Origin: DASSUW01 sp963811895
Lineage (GTDB): Bacteria > Actinomycetota > Thermoleophilia > Solirubrobacterales > Solirubrobacteraceae
DNA: 64,000 nucleotides
Reading direction: 5' to 3'
NCBI GenBank assembly: GCA_963811895.1
Contig: CAWETE010000005.1
Location: 1 to 64,000, forward strand
Shown here piece after piece: positions 18,868 through 27,891 of this stretch (positions are counted from its first letter, which is position 1; each line of letters starts with the position of its first letter). The translations under genes were made by a program, and so were the position numbers. The notes beneath the pieces were generated by a model. That model was given only the letters and a program-made list of their open reading frames with translations, did not search any database and had not been told where the DNA came from.

Positions 18868-20153
18868 GATGAGGACTCTCCGGGCATGGCGATCAGGGTC
18901 TCGCGCGCGGGCCTGGGCCTCAATAGGGGGGAGTGAAGCCGTGATCGCGCCGGCTTATCGCCGCGGCTGCCCCATTCCTGATGGAACATCGTCGCGAAGG
19001 CGGCGATCCGGATCGGGACCATCACGAACGTGATCTGGAGGACGAACAGCGGCAGCCGGCGCAGGTCGCGCGGGACCCGCCGCACGTGCGCTGTCTGGCG
19101 CAGGCCGATGCTGGCCAGCATGCCGAGATAGCCCAGCGGCAGCTCCACCAGGAGCGGCAGCCCAGCCGCGTCGGCGTGCCCGGCGACCGTGTGCGCGACG
19201 GCCAACGCCACCACCGCGTAGAGCGCGAACGGCGTGATGATGTCGGTCGCGAAGCTGACGAACGCGACCGGCCGGCGCCACAGCCAGCGCACGCTTAGGA
19301 GCGTCTCGCGTTGGCTCGACCGGCCCCAGCGCAGCTGCTGGCGCCAGAACGTGCGCCAGTCGGACGGAGCGTCGGTCTCCACCAGGGCCGTCGACTGGTA
19401 GACGGTCCGCCAGCCGCTGCGCAGCAGCTCGTTGGTGAGCACGCGATCGTCGCCCACGTGCTGCGGCACGCCGAACACGGTCTGGCCCACGAGCCGCTCG
19501 ACGGCCGGCTCGAAGGCGGTGCGCCGGTAGGCGATCGTGCGCCCGGCCAGGCAGCCCACCTGGCCGAAGACCGACTGGGCCGGCACGACGAGGTGGTAGC
19601 GGATGTCCTCCATCCAGTTCGCGAGCCGGCGCACTGGGTTGTCGCCGACGTCGAAGATCGCCTGCCGCGGCGTGACGCCGCCGACCCGCGGGTCGGCGAA
19701 CGGCTTCAGCATCTCGCCCAGCGCGTCGGGCGCCCACACGGTGTCGGAGTCGAGCACCAGCACCACGTCGGTGGCCGGGTCGCTCTCGCGCAGGCCGGCG
19801 GCGATCGCCAGCCGCTTGCCGCCCTTCGGGATCCGCAGGACACGGTCGGCGTACTCGGCGGCGATGGCGGCGATCTCGGCGTCGCCGCCGTCGACGACCG
19901 CGATCAGCTCGGTCGGGCGGTTCGCGACGACGCTCTCGAGCGAGCGGCGGAACACGGCCTCGGACTCGTTGTAGACGGGCACGATCACCGTCGTGGCGAG
20001 ATCGATGGCGCCGCCGCTCGTCGGCCGGTAGCGCCGCGCCGCCAGCGCCTTCGCGGACCACAGGACCCAGACGTACACGAAGAATCCCATGTAGACGGTG
20101 ACGCCCCGGTCGTGGCCGAGCGCGTCGTGGAGGTCGCGGAAGAAGCTGAACAT
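18864..20153 (-). CDS. GT2 membrane glycosyltransferase (hyaluronan/NodC/cellulose-synthase-like)
   Basis: A 429-residue processive-type family 2 glycosyltransferase. An N-terminal helix (VYMGFFVYVWVLW) precedes the catalytic domain: TVIVPVYNES, VVLVLDSDTVW (DxD metal site), a GDDR segment (VPQHVGDDRVLT) and QQLRWGRSS, the QxxRW motif. Several C-terminal membrane helices follow. It probably polymerises and exports a cell-surface polysaccharide. ATG 20153 starts just before the first membrane helix; the frame extends upstream but in low-quality sequence. Confidence 0.85.
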   Translation of the reverse strand: MFSFFRDLHDALGHDRGVTVYMGFFVYVWVLWSAKALAARRYRPTSGGAIDLATTVIVPVYNESEAVFRRSLESVVANRPTELIAVVDGGDAEIAAIAAEYADRVLRIPKGGKRLAIAAGLRESDPATDVVLVLDSDTVWAPDALGEMLKPFADPRVGGVTPRQAIFDVGDNPVRRLANWMEDIRYHLVVPAQSVFGQVGCLAGRTIAYRRTAFEPAVERLVGQTVFGVPQHVGDDRVLTNELLRSGWRTVYQSTALVETDAPSDWRTFWRQQLRWGRSSQRETLLSVRWLWRRPVAFVSFATDIITPFALYAVVALAVAHTVAGHADAAGLPLLVELPLGYLGMLASIGLRQTAHVRRVPRDLRRLPLFVLQITFVMVPIRIAAFATMFHQEWGSRGDKPARSRLHSPLLRPRPARETLIAMPGESSS

Positions 20154-20335
20154 CGCACCGATGCTCCCGGTCCGGCGGCGCCCCGCCAATCGCGATTCCC
20201 GCTCGCCCGATCGGGGTTCGCGCTGGTCAGCGGGAGCGGCGGAGAACCCTGGATTCCGCGGGGTTCCCTCGCTCGGCGACACGTGACCTAGCTTGGCCCG
20301 ACGAAGCCGTTCCTCCCCGACACAAGGAGTCCCCA

Positions 20336-21136
20336 ATGCGCTCCCTGAGAGCCATAGTTCCACTCGCCGTCGCGACGAGTCTGGTGGCGGTCTCGCCGGC
20401 CGCGGCCGACGCCCAGGCGCCGGCCAAGGCGCACGCGTCCGGCAGTGACGTCGTCGCGCTCACCTACCCGTCGCTCGTGCAGGTGCGCATCGGGCGCACC
20501 GAGCGTGCGCTCGAGCGCGCGACCCGCAAGATCGAGAACAACAAGCCCGTCGAGGCGGCCACGACGCTGAAGGTCGTGCGGCGCCAGCTGTCCGCGGCTT
20601 GGCGCGGCGCCAAGTACGTCGTCCGCACCGCTCCGCCGCCGGCGCCGCCCGCCGAGGACGCGCGCGTCCGCGCCCAGAAGTCCCAGGCCCGGACGTATGC
20701 CACGCCGCCCGAGACCGCGTACCGCGTGCTGACCCTGCAGCACGACGTGGCGTCCGCGATGGTCGCGCTGATCGACGGCTCCCACGGCACTGGCCTCGAC
20801 GCGCTCTCGACCACCCTCAACCAGGTGAACGACCGGCGTGATCAGGCGCTGCAGTACATCCTCAGCGTCACGCCTCCGGCGCCGCCCGCCGAGGACGCGC
20901 GGGTCCGCGCTCGCAAGAGCCAGGAGGAAGAGGACGCCGCTCCGACGTTCGCCACCGTGATGCCGCCGTACGCCGCCGACCTCGACGACGAGCTCCAGGC
21001 GATCACCGGCACCCTCACCGACGCCACCGACCTCACGGCCGGCGGGCGCCGCCTGCTGAACGCCGCGAACGCGCAGGTCACCAAGACCAAGTCGTTCGTC
21101 TCCACGAACTGGCCGATCCTCCCGGCCGACGACTGA
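20336..21136 (+). CDS. Secreted protein with an internal duplicated proline/arginine motif
   Basis: A 266-residue protein with an AAGGAG ribosome site before the ATG and a signal peptide ending AAADAQA. The remainder is mostly helical. Two near-identical 17-residue pieces occur about 82 residues apart: PPAPPAEDARVRAQKSQ and PPAPPAEDARVRARKSQ. Each follows a Thr/Ala-rich helix, so the protein looks like a tandem repeat of helical units joined by Pro-rich hinges. No family recognised. A hairpin terminator follows. Confidence 0.75.
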   Translation: MRSLRAIVPLAVATSLVAVSPAAADAQAPAKAHASGSDVVALTYPSLVQVRIGRTERALERATRKIENNKPVEAATTLKVVRRQLSAAWRGAKYVVRTAPPPAPPAEDARVRAQKSQARTYATPPETAYRVLTLQHDVASAMVALIDGSHGTGLDALSTTLNQVNDRRDQALQYILSVTPPAPPAEDARVRARKSQEEEDAAPTFATVMPPYAADLDDELQAITGTLTDATDLTAGGRRLLNAANAQVTKTKSFVSTNWPILPADD

Positions 21137-21158
21137 ACCGGCCCCAACACCCGAACAC

Positions 21159-21195
21159 GAGCGGCCGGCGCCCTGCCGGCCGCTCGGCCCTTTTC
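21159..21195 (+). terminator. Rho-independent terminator
   Basis: Perfect 11-bp stem (GAGCGGCCGGC / GCCGGCCGCTC) with a 5-nt loop, followed by GGCCCTTTTC, just past the stop of the secreted-protein gene. Confidence 0.85.
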
Positions 21196-21197
21196 CC

Positions 21198-21587
21198 ATG
21201 AGCGATCCAACCCTCACCGTCAGCGATGCCATCGCCGAGCTCGTGCGCACAGCCGGCTCGTCCGTCCGTCAGCGCGAGCTTCGCGCGGCGCTCAGCCACG
21301 TCGACGCCGACCTCGGCACGATGCCGCTCAGCAGTCTCCGCAACCGCCACGTCGCCGAGCTGCTCGACGACCTCCGCGCGGAGGGACTGAGCGAGCGGCG
21401 CGAGACCGCGATCCTCGACGCGGTTCGCTCGCTGTCCGCGTTCTCCGCCGGTCCGCCCGCGGCGACCACGCCGACGCCCACGCACACGATGCTCGCGCTC
21501 GGCGCGCGGGCGGCCGTCTGGACCACGTGGATGATCGCGATCGTCTTCGCAGTGCTCCTCGTCATCCTCGTCCGCGAGCTCTCGTGA
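21198..21587 (+). CDS. Small C-terminally anchored protein of unknown function
   Basis: A 129-residue protein: an N-terminal helical cytosolic part (residues 1-90, rich in Arg/Glu, LRAALSHVDADLGTMPLSSLRNRHVAELL), then a linker and one C-terminal transmembrane helix (WTTWMIAIVFAVLLVILV). The stop overlaps the start of the cation-exchanger-like gene (GTGA), suggesting it assists or regulates that transporter. No family recognised. Confidence 0.65.
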   Translation: MSDPTLTVSDAIAELVRTAGSSVRQRELRAALSHVDADLGTMPLSSLRNRHVAELLDDLRAEGLSERRETAILDAVRSLSAFSAGPPAATTPTPTHTMLALGARAAVWTTWMIAIVFAVLLVILVRELS

Positions 21588-22858
21588 CGCTCTCGCCGTG
21601 GCAGCGGCGCCTGGCCTCGACCGCGGCCTTCACCGTCCCGGGCGTCCTCGTGCGCCTCAGCGGCGGCGCCGCGCCCTATCCGCTCCAGCTGCTCGCCTAC
21701 GGCGCCGCGGTCGTCGCAGCGGCGTTCCTGCTCGCGTGGGCGTGCGAGGCGGCACAGGTCGACATCGCGCGCGGCGTCGTCGTGGCCGCCGTCGCCTTCG
21801 TCGCGATCCTGCCGGAGTACATCGTCGAGCTGCACTTCGCGTTCATCGGCCATGCGGAGTACGTGACCGCCAACCTGACCGGCGCGAGCCGTCTGCTGCT
21901 GGGCGTGTCGGTCGCCCTGCCGGCCGCCTTTGCGCTGCTGCGCCGGCGCCCGCGAGGGATCGGCGCGGTCGCGATCGATCCGGCCCAGCGACTGGACCTG
22001 GCGATCCTCGCCGTCGCCGTCCTGTGGTCGCTGCGGATCGTCGTCCGCGGCCAGGCTGGCCTCCTCGACGCGCTGGTGCTGATCTCGCTGTACGGCCTCT
22101 ACCTGCTCCGCGCCGCGGGCGCGTCCGGCGAGGGGCCGGAGCCGGTCGGCGTCGCCGCGGCCCTCGCCGGTCTCCCCGCGCAGGAGCGCCGCCGCTGGGT
22201 GGGCGGCCTGATGGCCTTCGCCGCTTCAGCGATCCTCCTCACCGCGGTCCCGTTCGGCGACGCGGTGCTCGGCACCGGAGCGCTGGTCGGGATCGACCCG
22301 TACCTGCTCCTGCAGTGGATCGTGCCGGTCGCGACCGAGACGCCCGAGCTCGTCGTCGCCTTCGTGCTGCTCGCGCACGGGCGCGGCGCCCAGAGCGTGG
22401 CGGTGCTGCTCGCGGGAGCCGTGAGCCAGTACACGCTGGCCCTCGGCACGCTCCCGCTGGCGTACCTCGCCGGGGCGGGAACGGGGCCGCTGCCGCTGGC
22501 TGGGCGCGAGCGGATCGAGCTGTTGCTCTCGATCGGCGTCGCGCTCTACGCGGTGGCCGCGCTCATAACGCTGCGCCTCAGCCGCGGCGACGCGGCGATC
22601 ATGCTGGCGCTGTTCGCGGCGCAGTTCCTCCTGCCCGCCGTCGTCACCCGGCTGGGGCTGGCGATCGCGTTCCTGGCGATCGCGATCGACGTGCTCGTGC
22701 ACGAGCGCCGCTCGGTGCCGGCGCTCGTGAGTGCGCTGCTCGCTACCGATCGATCGCCCGGCGCAGGGCCGACTCGAGGTCGCGCCCGAAGCCGACGCGT
22801 CCGTTCGCCAGCACCGTCACCAGCTGCAGCCGCGGGACCCCGCCCCCTCCGGCCGTGA
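21584..22858 (+). CDS. Cation exchanger of the sodium/calcium (CaCA) superfamily type
   Basis: A 424-residue polytopic membrane protein with about 11 hydrophobic helices. Two related acidic motifs sit in helices: ILPEYIVELHFAF and TETPELVVAFVLL. These match the alpha-repeat P-E signatures of CaCA exchangers, so antiport of cations is the likely activity. The GTG start overlaps the preceding stop. The last about 35 residues are Pro/Arg-rich and overlap the convergent UPF0182 gene by 116 nt, so the true C-terminus may be earlier or a base may be wrong there. Confidence 0.75.
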   Translation: MTLSPWQRRLASTAAFTVPGVLVRLSGGAAPYPLQLLAYGAAVVAAAFLLAWACEAAQVDIARGVVVAAVAFVAILPEYIVELHFAFIGHAEYVTANLTGASRLLLGVSVALPAAFALLRRRPRGIGAVAIDPAQRLDLAILAVAVLWSLRIVVRGQAGLLDALVLISLYGLYLLRAAGASGEGPEPVGVAAALAGLPAQERRRWVGGLMAFAASAILLTAVPFGDAVLGTGALVGIDPYLLLQWIVPVATETPELVVAFVLLAHGRGAQSVAVLLAGAVSQYTLALGTLPLAYLAGAGTGPLPLAGRERIELLLSIGVALYAVAALITLRLSRGDAAIMLALFAAQFLLPAVVTRLGLAIAFLAIAIDVLVHERRSVPALVSALLATDRSPGAGPTRGRARSRRVRSPAPSPAAAAGPRPLRP

Positions 22859-25256
22859 GGTAGATCGGCTGCACGTGGACGAGCGCGTCGCCGACCGGGA
22901 TGACCCGCGGGGCTCCGAGGACCGTGCGGCTCACCGAGTCCTCGTCGAGGTCGCGCGACTCGCGGTTGACGATCTGCAGCCGCTCGCTCACCTCCGCGTC
23001 GGCGAGGATCCGGCGCGTGGCCTGGGCGGGCCCGAGCTCGAGCCGGTCGCGGGGCAGGCTGAGCAGCGTGAGCTCCTGCGCACCGCCGGCGGCGATCGAG
23101 CCCGCGAGGTAGCCGACGAGGTTCTGGCGCCCGCGCGGCGAGAACGGCGTGGCCAGGACGAAACGCTCATCGGCCTGGCCGGGCAGCCGCGCGGGCAGGT
23201 AGCGCGGCCGCACCGTCCAGCGCTCGGGGTGGAGGCGCGTCGGGAAGTGGATCTCGCCCGCGTCCTCGAGCGGACCCGCGATCTGCTGCGGCACCTGCCA
23301 GGCGTCCGCGCCGTTCCAGAACGGGGTCGGCTCGTCCGCGTGGTAGGTCGCGTACAGCGCGGCCTGCGCGTTGAAGAGGCGGCGCGGATAGCGCAGGTGC
23401 GCGCGCAGCTCGGCCGGCATGTCCGAGAACGGCTGGAACAGGCTCGGGAAGGCCGCGCGCCACGCGCGCAGGATCGGATCGTCCGCGTCGTCGGCGTAGA
23501 GGGCCACCCGGCCGTCGAACCCGTCCACGGCGGCGACCGCGCCGGCGCGCATGTAGTTGACGCCCGAGGGCAGCGGCGCCGAGTAGGGGAAGGACTCGCT
23601 GGTCGTGTAGCCGTGGAAGAGGAACTTCACGCGCCCGCCGACCACGACGGTCTGCGGATCCGAGTCCCAGCGCAGGAACGGGGCCAGCGTGCGCAGCCGG
23701 TCCTGCACGTCGCGGTGCAGCACGATCCGCGAGCGGTCGGTGGCGGTCTCGGTCAGCAGGAGCTTGGAGTCGCCGAACCGGATCGCGAACGCCGCCCGGC
23801 GGAGCGGGCTCGAGAGCGCGATGCCGCCGCTGCCGGCGTAGTGGTAGTCGGGCCCGCTCGGCCGGTCGACCTCGGCGCGGCGGCTGTTCACGACCAGGTA
23901 CGGCGGTGCAGGCCCCGTGCGCTCGGAGTAGTAGACGCGTGGCTCGCGCAGGCCGAGCACGTCGGGGCCGAACCCGTGCTCGGTGAACTCCGGCTCCCCG
24001 ACGTGGTCGGCCCGCGGCGCGGAGAGCGCCACGACGCCGTAGCCGTGGGTGTAGGCGAACCGGTCGTTCGCCCAGCCGCGCGCGTCGCGGCCCAGGGCGC
24101 GCAGGTCGAGCTGGCGGGCGGCGATCGCGTACACGCCCGACGCGTAGCGGTCGAGCGTGAGGCTCGGGAAGCTGTAGTAACGCCCGATCGACTGCTGATC
24201 GTCCATGGCCGGCCGCAGGACTCGCTGATCCCACAACGGCACGTTCTCGAGCGTGCTGCGGTGCGCGTCGATGTCGGCATGGGACAGCTCGCCGCCGGTG
24301 ACCTCGCGCACGTCCACGCGGTCGAGCGCGAAGGCGCGGCGAGTCCCGGCGATGGCGTGCTCGACATACGGACGCTCGCGCGCGAGCGCCTGGGGGGCGA
24401 CCCCGACGTGCTCGACCACGCGGGACACGACGCCGGGGAGCGTGAGCGCCAGCGCGGCGACCGCGGCCACAGCAACGAGCGGGCGTCGCGGCGCCCGCCG
24501 CACAGCGGTGTACAGCAGCAGCGCGGCGCCGGCCAGCGACACGCCGGTCAGGATGCGCAGCGCCGTCAGGCGGACGTGCGCCTCGGTATAGCCCGCCCCG
24601 GCCGCGTCGCCGTGCGGGACCGCCAGCGCGTACGCGTCGAGCCGGTAGCGCCAGGCCACGACGACGAGCGCGAGCGCGCCCAGGACGAGCAGGTGCACGC
24701 GCACACGCGCCCGCGCGGAACGCAGGCCGCCCGCGGCCGCGTACGCGGCGACCGTCGCGACCCCGGCCAGCACGAGCGTCTCGAGCATCCAGCGGGACAC
24801 CCACTCGTACAGCGGCAGCGAGAACACGAAGAAGCCGGCGTCGCGGCCGAACAGCGGGTCGTCGACGCCGAAGTCGCTGCGGCCGGCCCAGAGGGCCAGC
24901 AGCCGCCACGCGCCGTCGGCGCGCCACTCGCCGCTGATCACGCCGGCGGCGACGGCGACGACCGGGTAGGCGAGCAGGCGCGCCGGCCGTCGCGGCGCGT
25001 GCGCCGCCATCGCGCGCTCGACCGCCACGAAGTTCGCGAGCAGGAAGCAGGCGGTGCCGAAGCCGGGAAGCCCGCGCGCCAGGAGCTTCCACTTCAGCGC
25101 CTGCCAGAACACGTCCTCCCGGCCGACCTCCTTGAACCACAGCGCTTCGGTGAAGACGCGCGCCGCGAGCGCGATCGCGACGGTCAGCGCGGCGAGCGCG
25201 CCGACCAGCAGCAGTGACCGCGACCGCGGCGTCCGCCAGAGCGAGACGCGGGGCAC
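22743..25256 (-). CDS. UPF0182 family membrane protein
   Basis: An 837-residue protein. Seven to eight N-terminal hydrophobic segments (SLLLVGALAALTVAIALAARVF onward) are followed by a large extracytoplasmic domain carrying features usual for UPF0182: LPGVVSRVVEHVGVAPQ, IGRYYSFPSLTLDRY, YTHGYGVVALS, RVYYSERTG, and LRAHLRYPRRLFNAQA. Function unknown in the family. GTG 25256 is chosen; the frame opens 18 codons earlier inside the LysR gene. It lies 1 nt after the LysR stop, so the two may be transcribed together. Confidence 0.85.
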   Translation of the reverse strand: MPRVSLWRTPRSRSLLLVGALAALTVAIALAARVFTEALWFKEVGREDVFWQALKWKLLARGLPGFGTACFLLANFVAVERAMAAHAPRRPARLLAYPVVAVAAGVISGEWRADGAWRLLALWAGRSDFGVDDPLFGRDAGFFVFSLPLYEWVSRWMLETLVLAGVATVAAYAAAGGLRSARARVRVHLLVLGALALVVVAWRYRLDAYALAVPHGDAAGAGYTEAHVRLTALRILTGVSLAGAALLLYTAVRRAPRRPLVAVAAVAALALTLPGVVSRVVEHVGVAPQALARERPYVEHAIAGTRRAFALDRVDVREVTGGELSHADIDAHRSTLENVPLWDQRVLRPAMDDQQSIGRYYSFPSLTLDRYASGVYAIAARQLDLRALGRDARGWANDRFAYTHGYGVVALSAPRADHVGEPEFTEHGFGPDVLGLREPRVYYSERTGPAPPYLVVNSRRAEVDRPSGPDYHYAGSGGIALSSPLRRAAFAIRFGDSKLLLTETATDRSRIVLHRDVQDRLRTLAPFLRWDSDPQTVVVGGRVKFLFHGYTTSESFPYSAPLPSGVNYMRAGAVAAVDGFDGRVALYADDADDPILRAWRAAFPSLFQPFSDMPAELRAHLRYPRRLFNAQAALYATYHADEPTPFWNGADAWQVPQQIAGPLEDAGEIHFPTRLHPERWTVRPRYLPARLPGQADERFVLATPFSPRGRQNLVGYLAGSIAAGGAQELTLLSLPRDRLELGPAQATRRILADAEVSERLQIVNRESRDLDEDSVSRTVLGAPRVIPVGDALVHVQPIYLTAGGGGVPRLQLVTVLANGRVGFGRDLESALRRAIDR

Positions 25257-25257
25257 C

Positions 25258-26184
25258 TCAGGCCGCGAGCTGCAGCCGCGCGGGCGTGACCGGTTGGCGC
25301 TTGGCCGCATGCGAGGCTGCGCGCAGGAAGCGCTGGGTCGCGAGGCTGTCGCAGCTCGGGCGCGTCAGCACGGCCGCCTCGAACGCGGGCCCGGTCTCGA
25401 CGACGTCGACGAGCCGGACGCCCGGAGTCGCGTACCGCTGGGCGACCGAGGCGGGCAGGAGCGCGGCGCCGCCGCCGGCCGCGACGGCCAGCAGGACGGC
25501 CTCGACGCGCGGCTCGGGCGCCTCGGCGAACACGGGTGACAGACCAGCCTCGCGGGTCAGCGCGACGACGGCGTCGTGCAGCGCCGGGTTGCTGGCCCGC
25601 GGCAGCATCACCAGCCGCTGGGGATCGAGCCGCTCCAGCGTGAGCTCGGGCTCGAACGCCTTCGGGCTCGCGGCCGGGACGGCGGCGACCAGCGACTGGT
25701 CGCCCAGCGAGGTGACGTGCAGCCCCTTGGCGGGAGCGGGGAGGCCGACGATGACGGCGTCGAGCTGCTCGTCGCGGACGGACTGGATGAGCTGATGCGT
25801 GGCGCCCGTCTCGAGCTCCACCTCGACGTTCGGCGCCTCGGAGGCGAGCGCCTGGAGGGCGCGCGGGACGCTGGCGGGGAGCACGTCCGGCACGTAGCCG
25901 ATGCGGAGCTTCGAGCCGGCCGAGGCGTGGGCTTCACGCGCGGCGCGCTGTGCGATCTCGGCCTGGTGCAGGACCCGGCGGGCCTCGACGAGGAGGGCGG
26001 AGCCGGACACGGTGAGGGCGACGCTGCGGTGGGTGCGGTCGAACAGGCGCACGCCCAGCTCCGCCTCGAGCTTGCGGATCTGCTCGCTGACGGCGGGCTG
26101 CGCCACGTAGAGGCGCTCGGCGGCGCGGCGGAAGTGCAGCTCCTCCGCGACCGCGACGAAGTACCTCAGGTGTCGCAGCTCCAT
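25258..26184 (-). CDS. LysR-family transcriptional regulator
   Basis: A 308-residue protein. The N-terminal HTH (MELRHLRYFVAVAEELHFRRAAERL, VAQPAVSEQIRKLEAELGVRLFDR) is followed by a typical effector domain beginning LRIGYVPDVLPASVPRAL. Activates or represses target genes in response to a small molecule, usually including the divergent neighbour. Here the divergent neighbour is a response-regulator gene, with a palindromic array between them. Intact and of normal length. Confidence 0.9.
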   Translation of the reverse strand: MELRHLRYFVAVAEELHFRRAAERLYVAQPAVSEQIRKLEAELGVRLFDRTHRSVALTVSGSALLVEARRVLHQAEIAQRAAREAHASAGSKLRIGYVPDVLPASVPRALQALASEAPNVEVELETGATHQLIQSVRDEQLDAVIVGLPAPAKGLHVTSLGDQSLVAAVPAASPKAFEPELTLERLDPQRLVMLPRASNPALHDAVVALTREAGLSPVFAEAPEPRVEAVLLAVAAGGGAALLPASVAQRYATPGVRLVDVVETGPAFEAAVLTRPSCDSLATQRFLRAASHAAKRQPVTPARLQLAA

Positions 26185-26261
26185 GGCTAGCGCTCCTTCG
26201 TGGGGTGGGTCGTCGGCATGTGGCAAATGTCCTTTGCCGGGGGCCGTCCCGCCAGACCCTC

Positions 26262-26294
26262 TAGCCGGACAGCGATTGTCCGGTTGTCCGGACA
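26262..26294. promoter_or_regulatory. Array of TGTCC/GGACA half-sites between LysR and response-regulator genes
   Basis: Four pentamer half-sites occur in 28 nt: GGACA 26267, TGTCC 26277, TGTCC 26285, GGACA 26290. The last two form a perfect 10-bp palindrome. The array starts with CTAGCCGGACA (26261-26271), which is also present in the intergenic module at 33768-33778; the 38.8 kb module has TAGCCGGACA. An operator for one of the neighbouring regulators is the natural reading. Confidence 0.55.
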
Positions 26295-26330
26295 CTCGAT
26301 GGCCGGGCCGCGTGACACGATCATCGTGCG

Positions 26331-26690
26331 ATGACTTCCACAGTGCTGATCGTTGACGACGACGTCGAGTTCCGCGGCCTGGCCGCGCGGGTCCTCGCTG
26401 CGATGGGCCTGCAGGTGGTCGGCGAGGCGGGGACGTACGCGGACGGGGCGGCGGCCGCGGCCGAACTGCGGCCCGACGCCGCGCTCGTCGACGTCGGGCT
26501 GCCCGACGGCGACGGGATCGCGCTCGCCGCGCACCTGGTCGCGCTGCCGTGGCGTCCCCGAGTCGTCGTCGCCTCGTCGGATCCGGACGCCACCAGCACC
26601 GAGGCCGTCCAGAGCTTCGGTGCGGTCGGGTTCATGGCCAAGGAGACGCTTCCGGACGGGACGCTGGCGGCGATGCTCTCAGGGGGATAG
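26331..26690 (+). CDS. Single-domain response regulator
   Basis: A 119-residue CheY-like receiver without an output domain: VLIVDDDVEF acidic pocket, phospho-acceptor Asp in DAALVDVGLPDGDG, VVVASSDPDA and GFMAKE with the conserved Lys. It probably passes or buffers phosphate, or acts through protein contacts. A NarL-type regulator follows after 10 nt. Confidence 0.85.
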   Translation: MTSTVLIVDDDVEFRGLAARVLAAMGLQVVGEAGTYADGAAAAAELRPDAALVDVGLPDGDGIALAAHLVALPWRPRVVVASSDPDATSTEAVQSFGAVGFMAKETLPDGTLAAMLSGG

Positions 26691-26700
26691 CTTGTGACCC

Positions 26701-27367
26701 GTGCCTGAGGGTCTGCGCATCGTGGTCGGCGAGGACGACGTCCTCCTGCGCGAGGGCATGGTGAGGCTGCTGACGGAGGCGGGCTTCGACGTGGTGGCGC
26801 AGAGCGGCGACGCGGAGGACTTCCTGCGCAGGACGCTGGCGCACCGGCCCGACGTCGCCGTGGTCGACGTCCAGATGCCGCCGCGCCACGAGGACGACGG
26901 CCTTCGCGCGGCGATGGAGCTTCGCGACCAAGCTGCCGGACACCGGCGTCCTCGTCCTGTCGCAGTTCTACGAGGAGAGCTACGCGCTCGACCTGATCGG
27001 CGACCGCGCCGAGGGGGTCGGCTACCTGCTCAAGGAGCGGGTCGGCGACGTCTCGAGCTTCCTCGACGCCGTGCAGCGCGTGGCCGCCGGCGGCAGCGCG
27101 CTCGATCCCGAGATCGTCGGCCGGATGCTCGGCCGCCGCCGCGCCGACGGGCCGCTCGACGAGCTCACGCCGCGCGAGCGGGAGGTGCTGGCGGCGATGG
27201 CCGAGGGCAAGTCGAACGCCGGCATCGCCGAGCAGCTCGTCGTGACCGAGGCCGCCGTGGAGAAGCACGTGGGCCGCATCTTCACCAAGCTCGGCCTCGG
27301 GCCCACGGCCACCGAGCACCGGCGCGTGCTCGCGGTGCTGACCTACATGCGCGGCTCGCGCCGATAG
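26701..27367 (+). CDS. NarL-type response regulator (frameshifted)
   Basis: The receiver half (LRIVVGEDDVLLREGM, acceptor Asp in VAVVDVQMPP) is in the first frame. Near 26930 one extra base moves the sequence to the next frame, which continues LPDTGVLVLSQFYEESYALDLIG, then GYLLKERVGDVSSFLDAVQRVAAGGSALD. It ends with a LuxR HTH (LTPREREVLAAMAEGKSNAGIAEQLVVTEAAVEKHVGRIFTKLGL). About 221 residues, normal. With no kinase gene adjacent, the GAF kinases at 31.0 and 39.0 kb are candidate partners. Confidence 0.85.
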
Positions 27368-27479
27368 CGAACACCGCTCGCGGGATCGCGGGACGTTGTT
27401 GCCGCGGCTCTGGTTGTCGCGAACCCTGGAGGTGAACCGGCCACCCGGCCGGCGCCAACCGAACCGAAGGGGTGTTCCG

Positions 27480-27891
27480 ATGACCCTCAAGCAGAACCGC
27501 ACCATGTCCGTCCTGGCCGCCACCGCCGCCGCACTGGCCATCGGCGCCTCGCCCGCGCTCGCCGGCGAGGACGACGACGACGAGTACGACGACGACGAGG
27601 TCACGCAGGTCCGCCGGCGCCCGCGTCCGCTCCGCCCGGCTCCGGCTCCGGCTCCGGCCGCCGAGAGCAGCGGCGGCGGTGGCGGGTCCACGAACGCCGG
27701 GTCCACGAACGCCGTCTCGTCCCAGTCAGCGGCTCGGGCACCGCGTGCCGCGGGGCGGCGTCGCCGCCGGCGCCGGCGGCATGGCCGACCAGGGCCCCGG
27801 CATCGCGCTCCTCGGCCTTGCGTCCGGCGCGCTGGTGCTGATGGCGAGCGGCGGCCGGCTGATCGCCGTCGCGCGTCGCTCGGAGTCGTGA
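27480..27891 (+). CDS. Exported acidic small protein with C-terminal anchor (frameshifted)
   Basis: ATG 27480 starts a signal peptide (VLAATAAALAIGASPALA). An acidic Asp/Glu run (EDDDDEYDDDE) and Pro/Ala then Gly/Ser/Asn-rich spacer follow. Around 27740 the frame breaks. The second frame gives GVAAGAGGMADQGPGIALLGLASGALVLMASGG and a basic end RRSES. The tail resembles the sortase-linked protein at 15.3 kb. The stop overlaps the next start (GTGA). Confidence 0.6.

Noticed and set aside
22731..25217. Very long plus-strand open frame opposite the UPF0182 gene
   Set aside because: It is the antisense of a well-supported family protein. The composition is Arg/Gly/Ala/His-rich with no domains, as expected for shadow frames in GC-rich DNA. 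The same holds for the long minus-strand frames at 2705-4423, 40676-43183 and 49419-51958.
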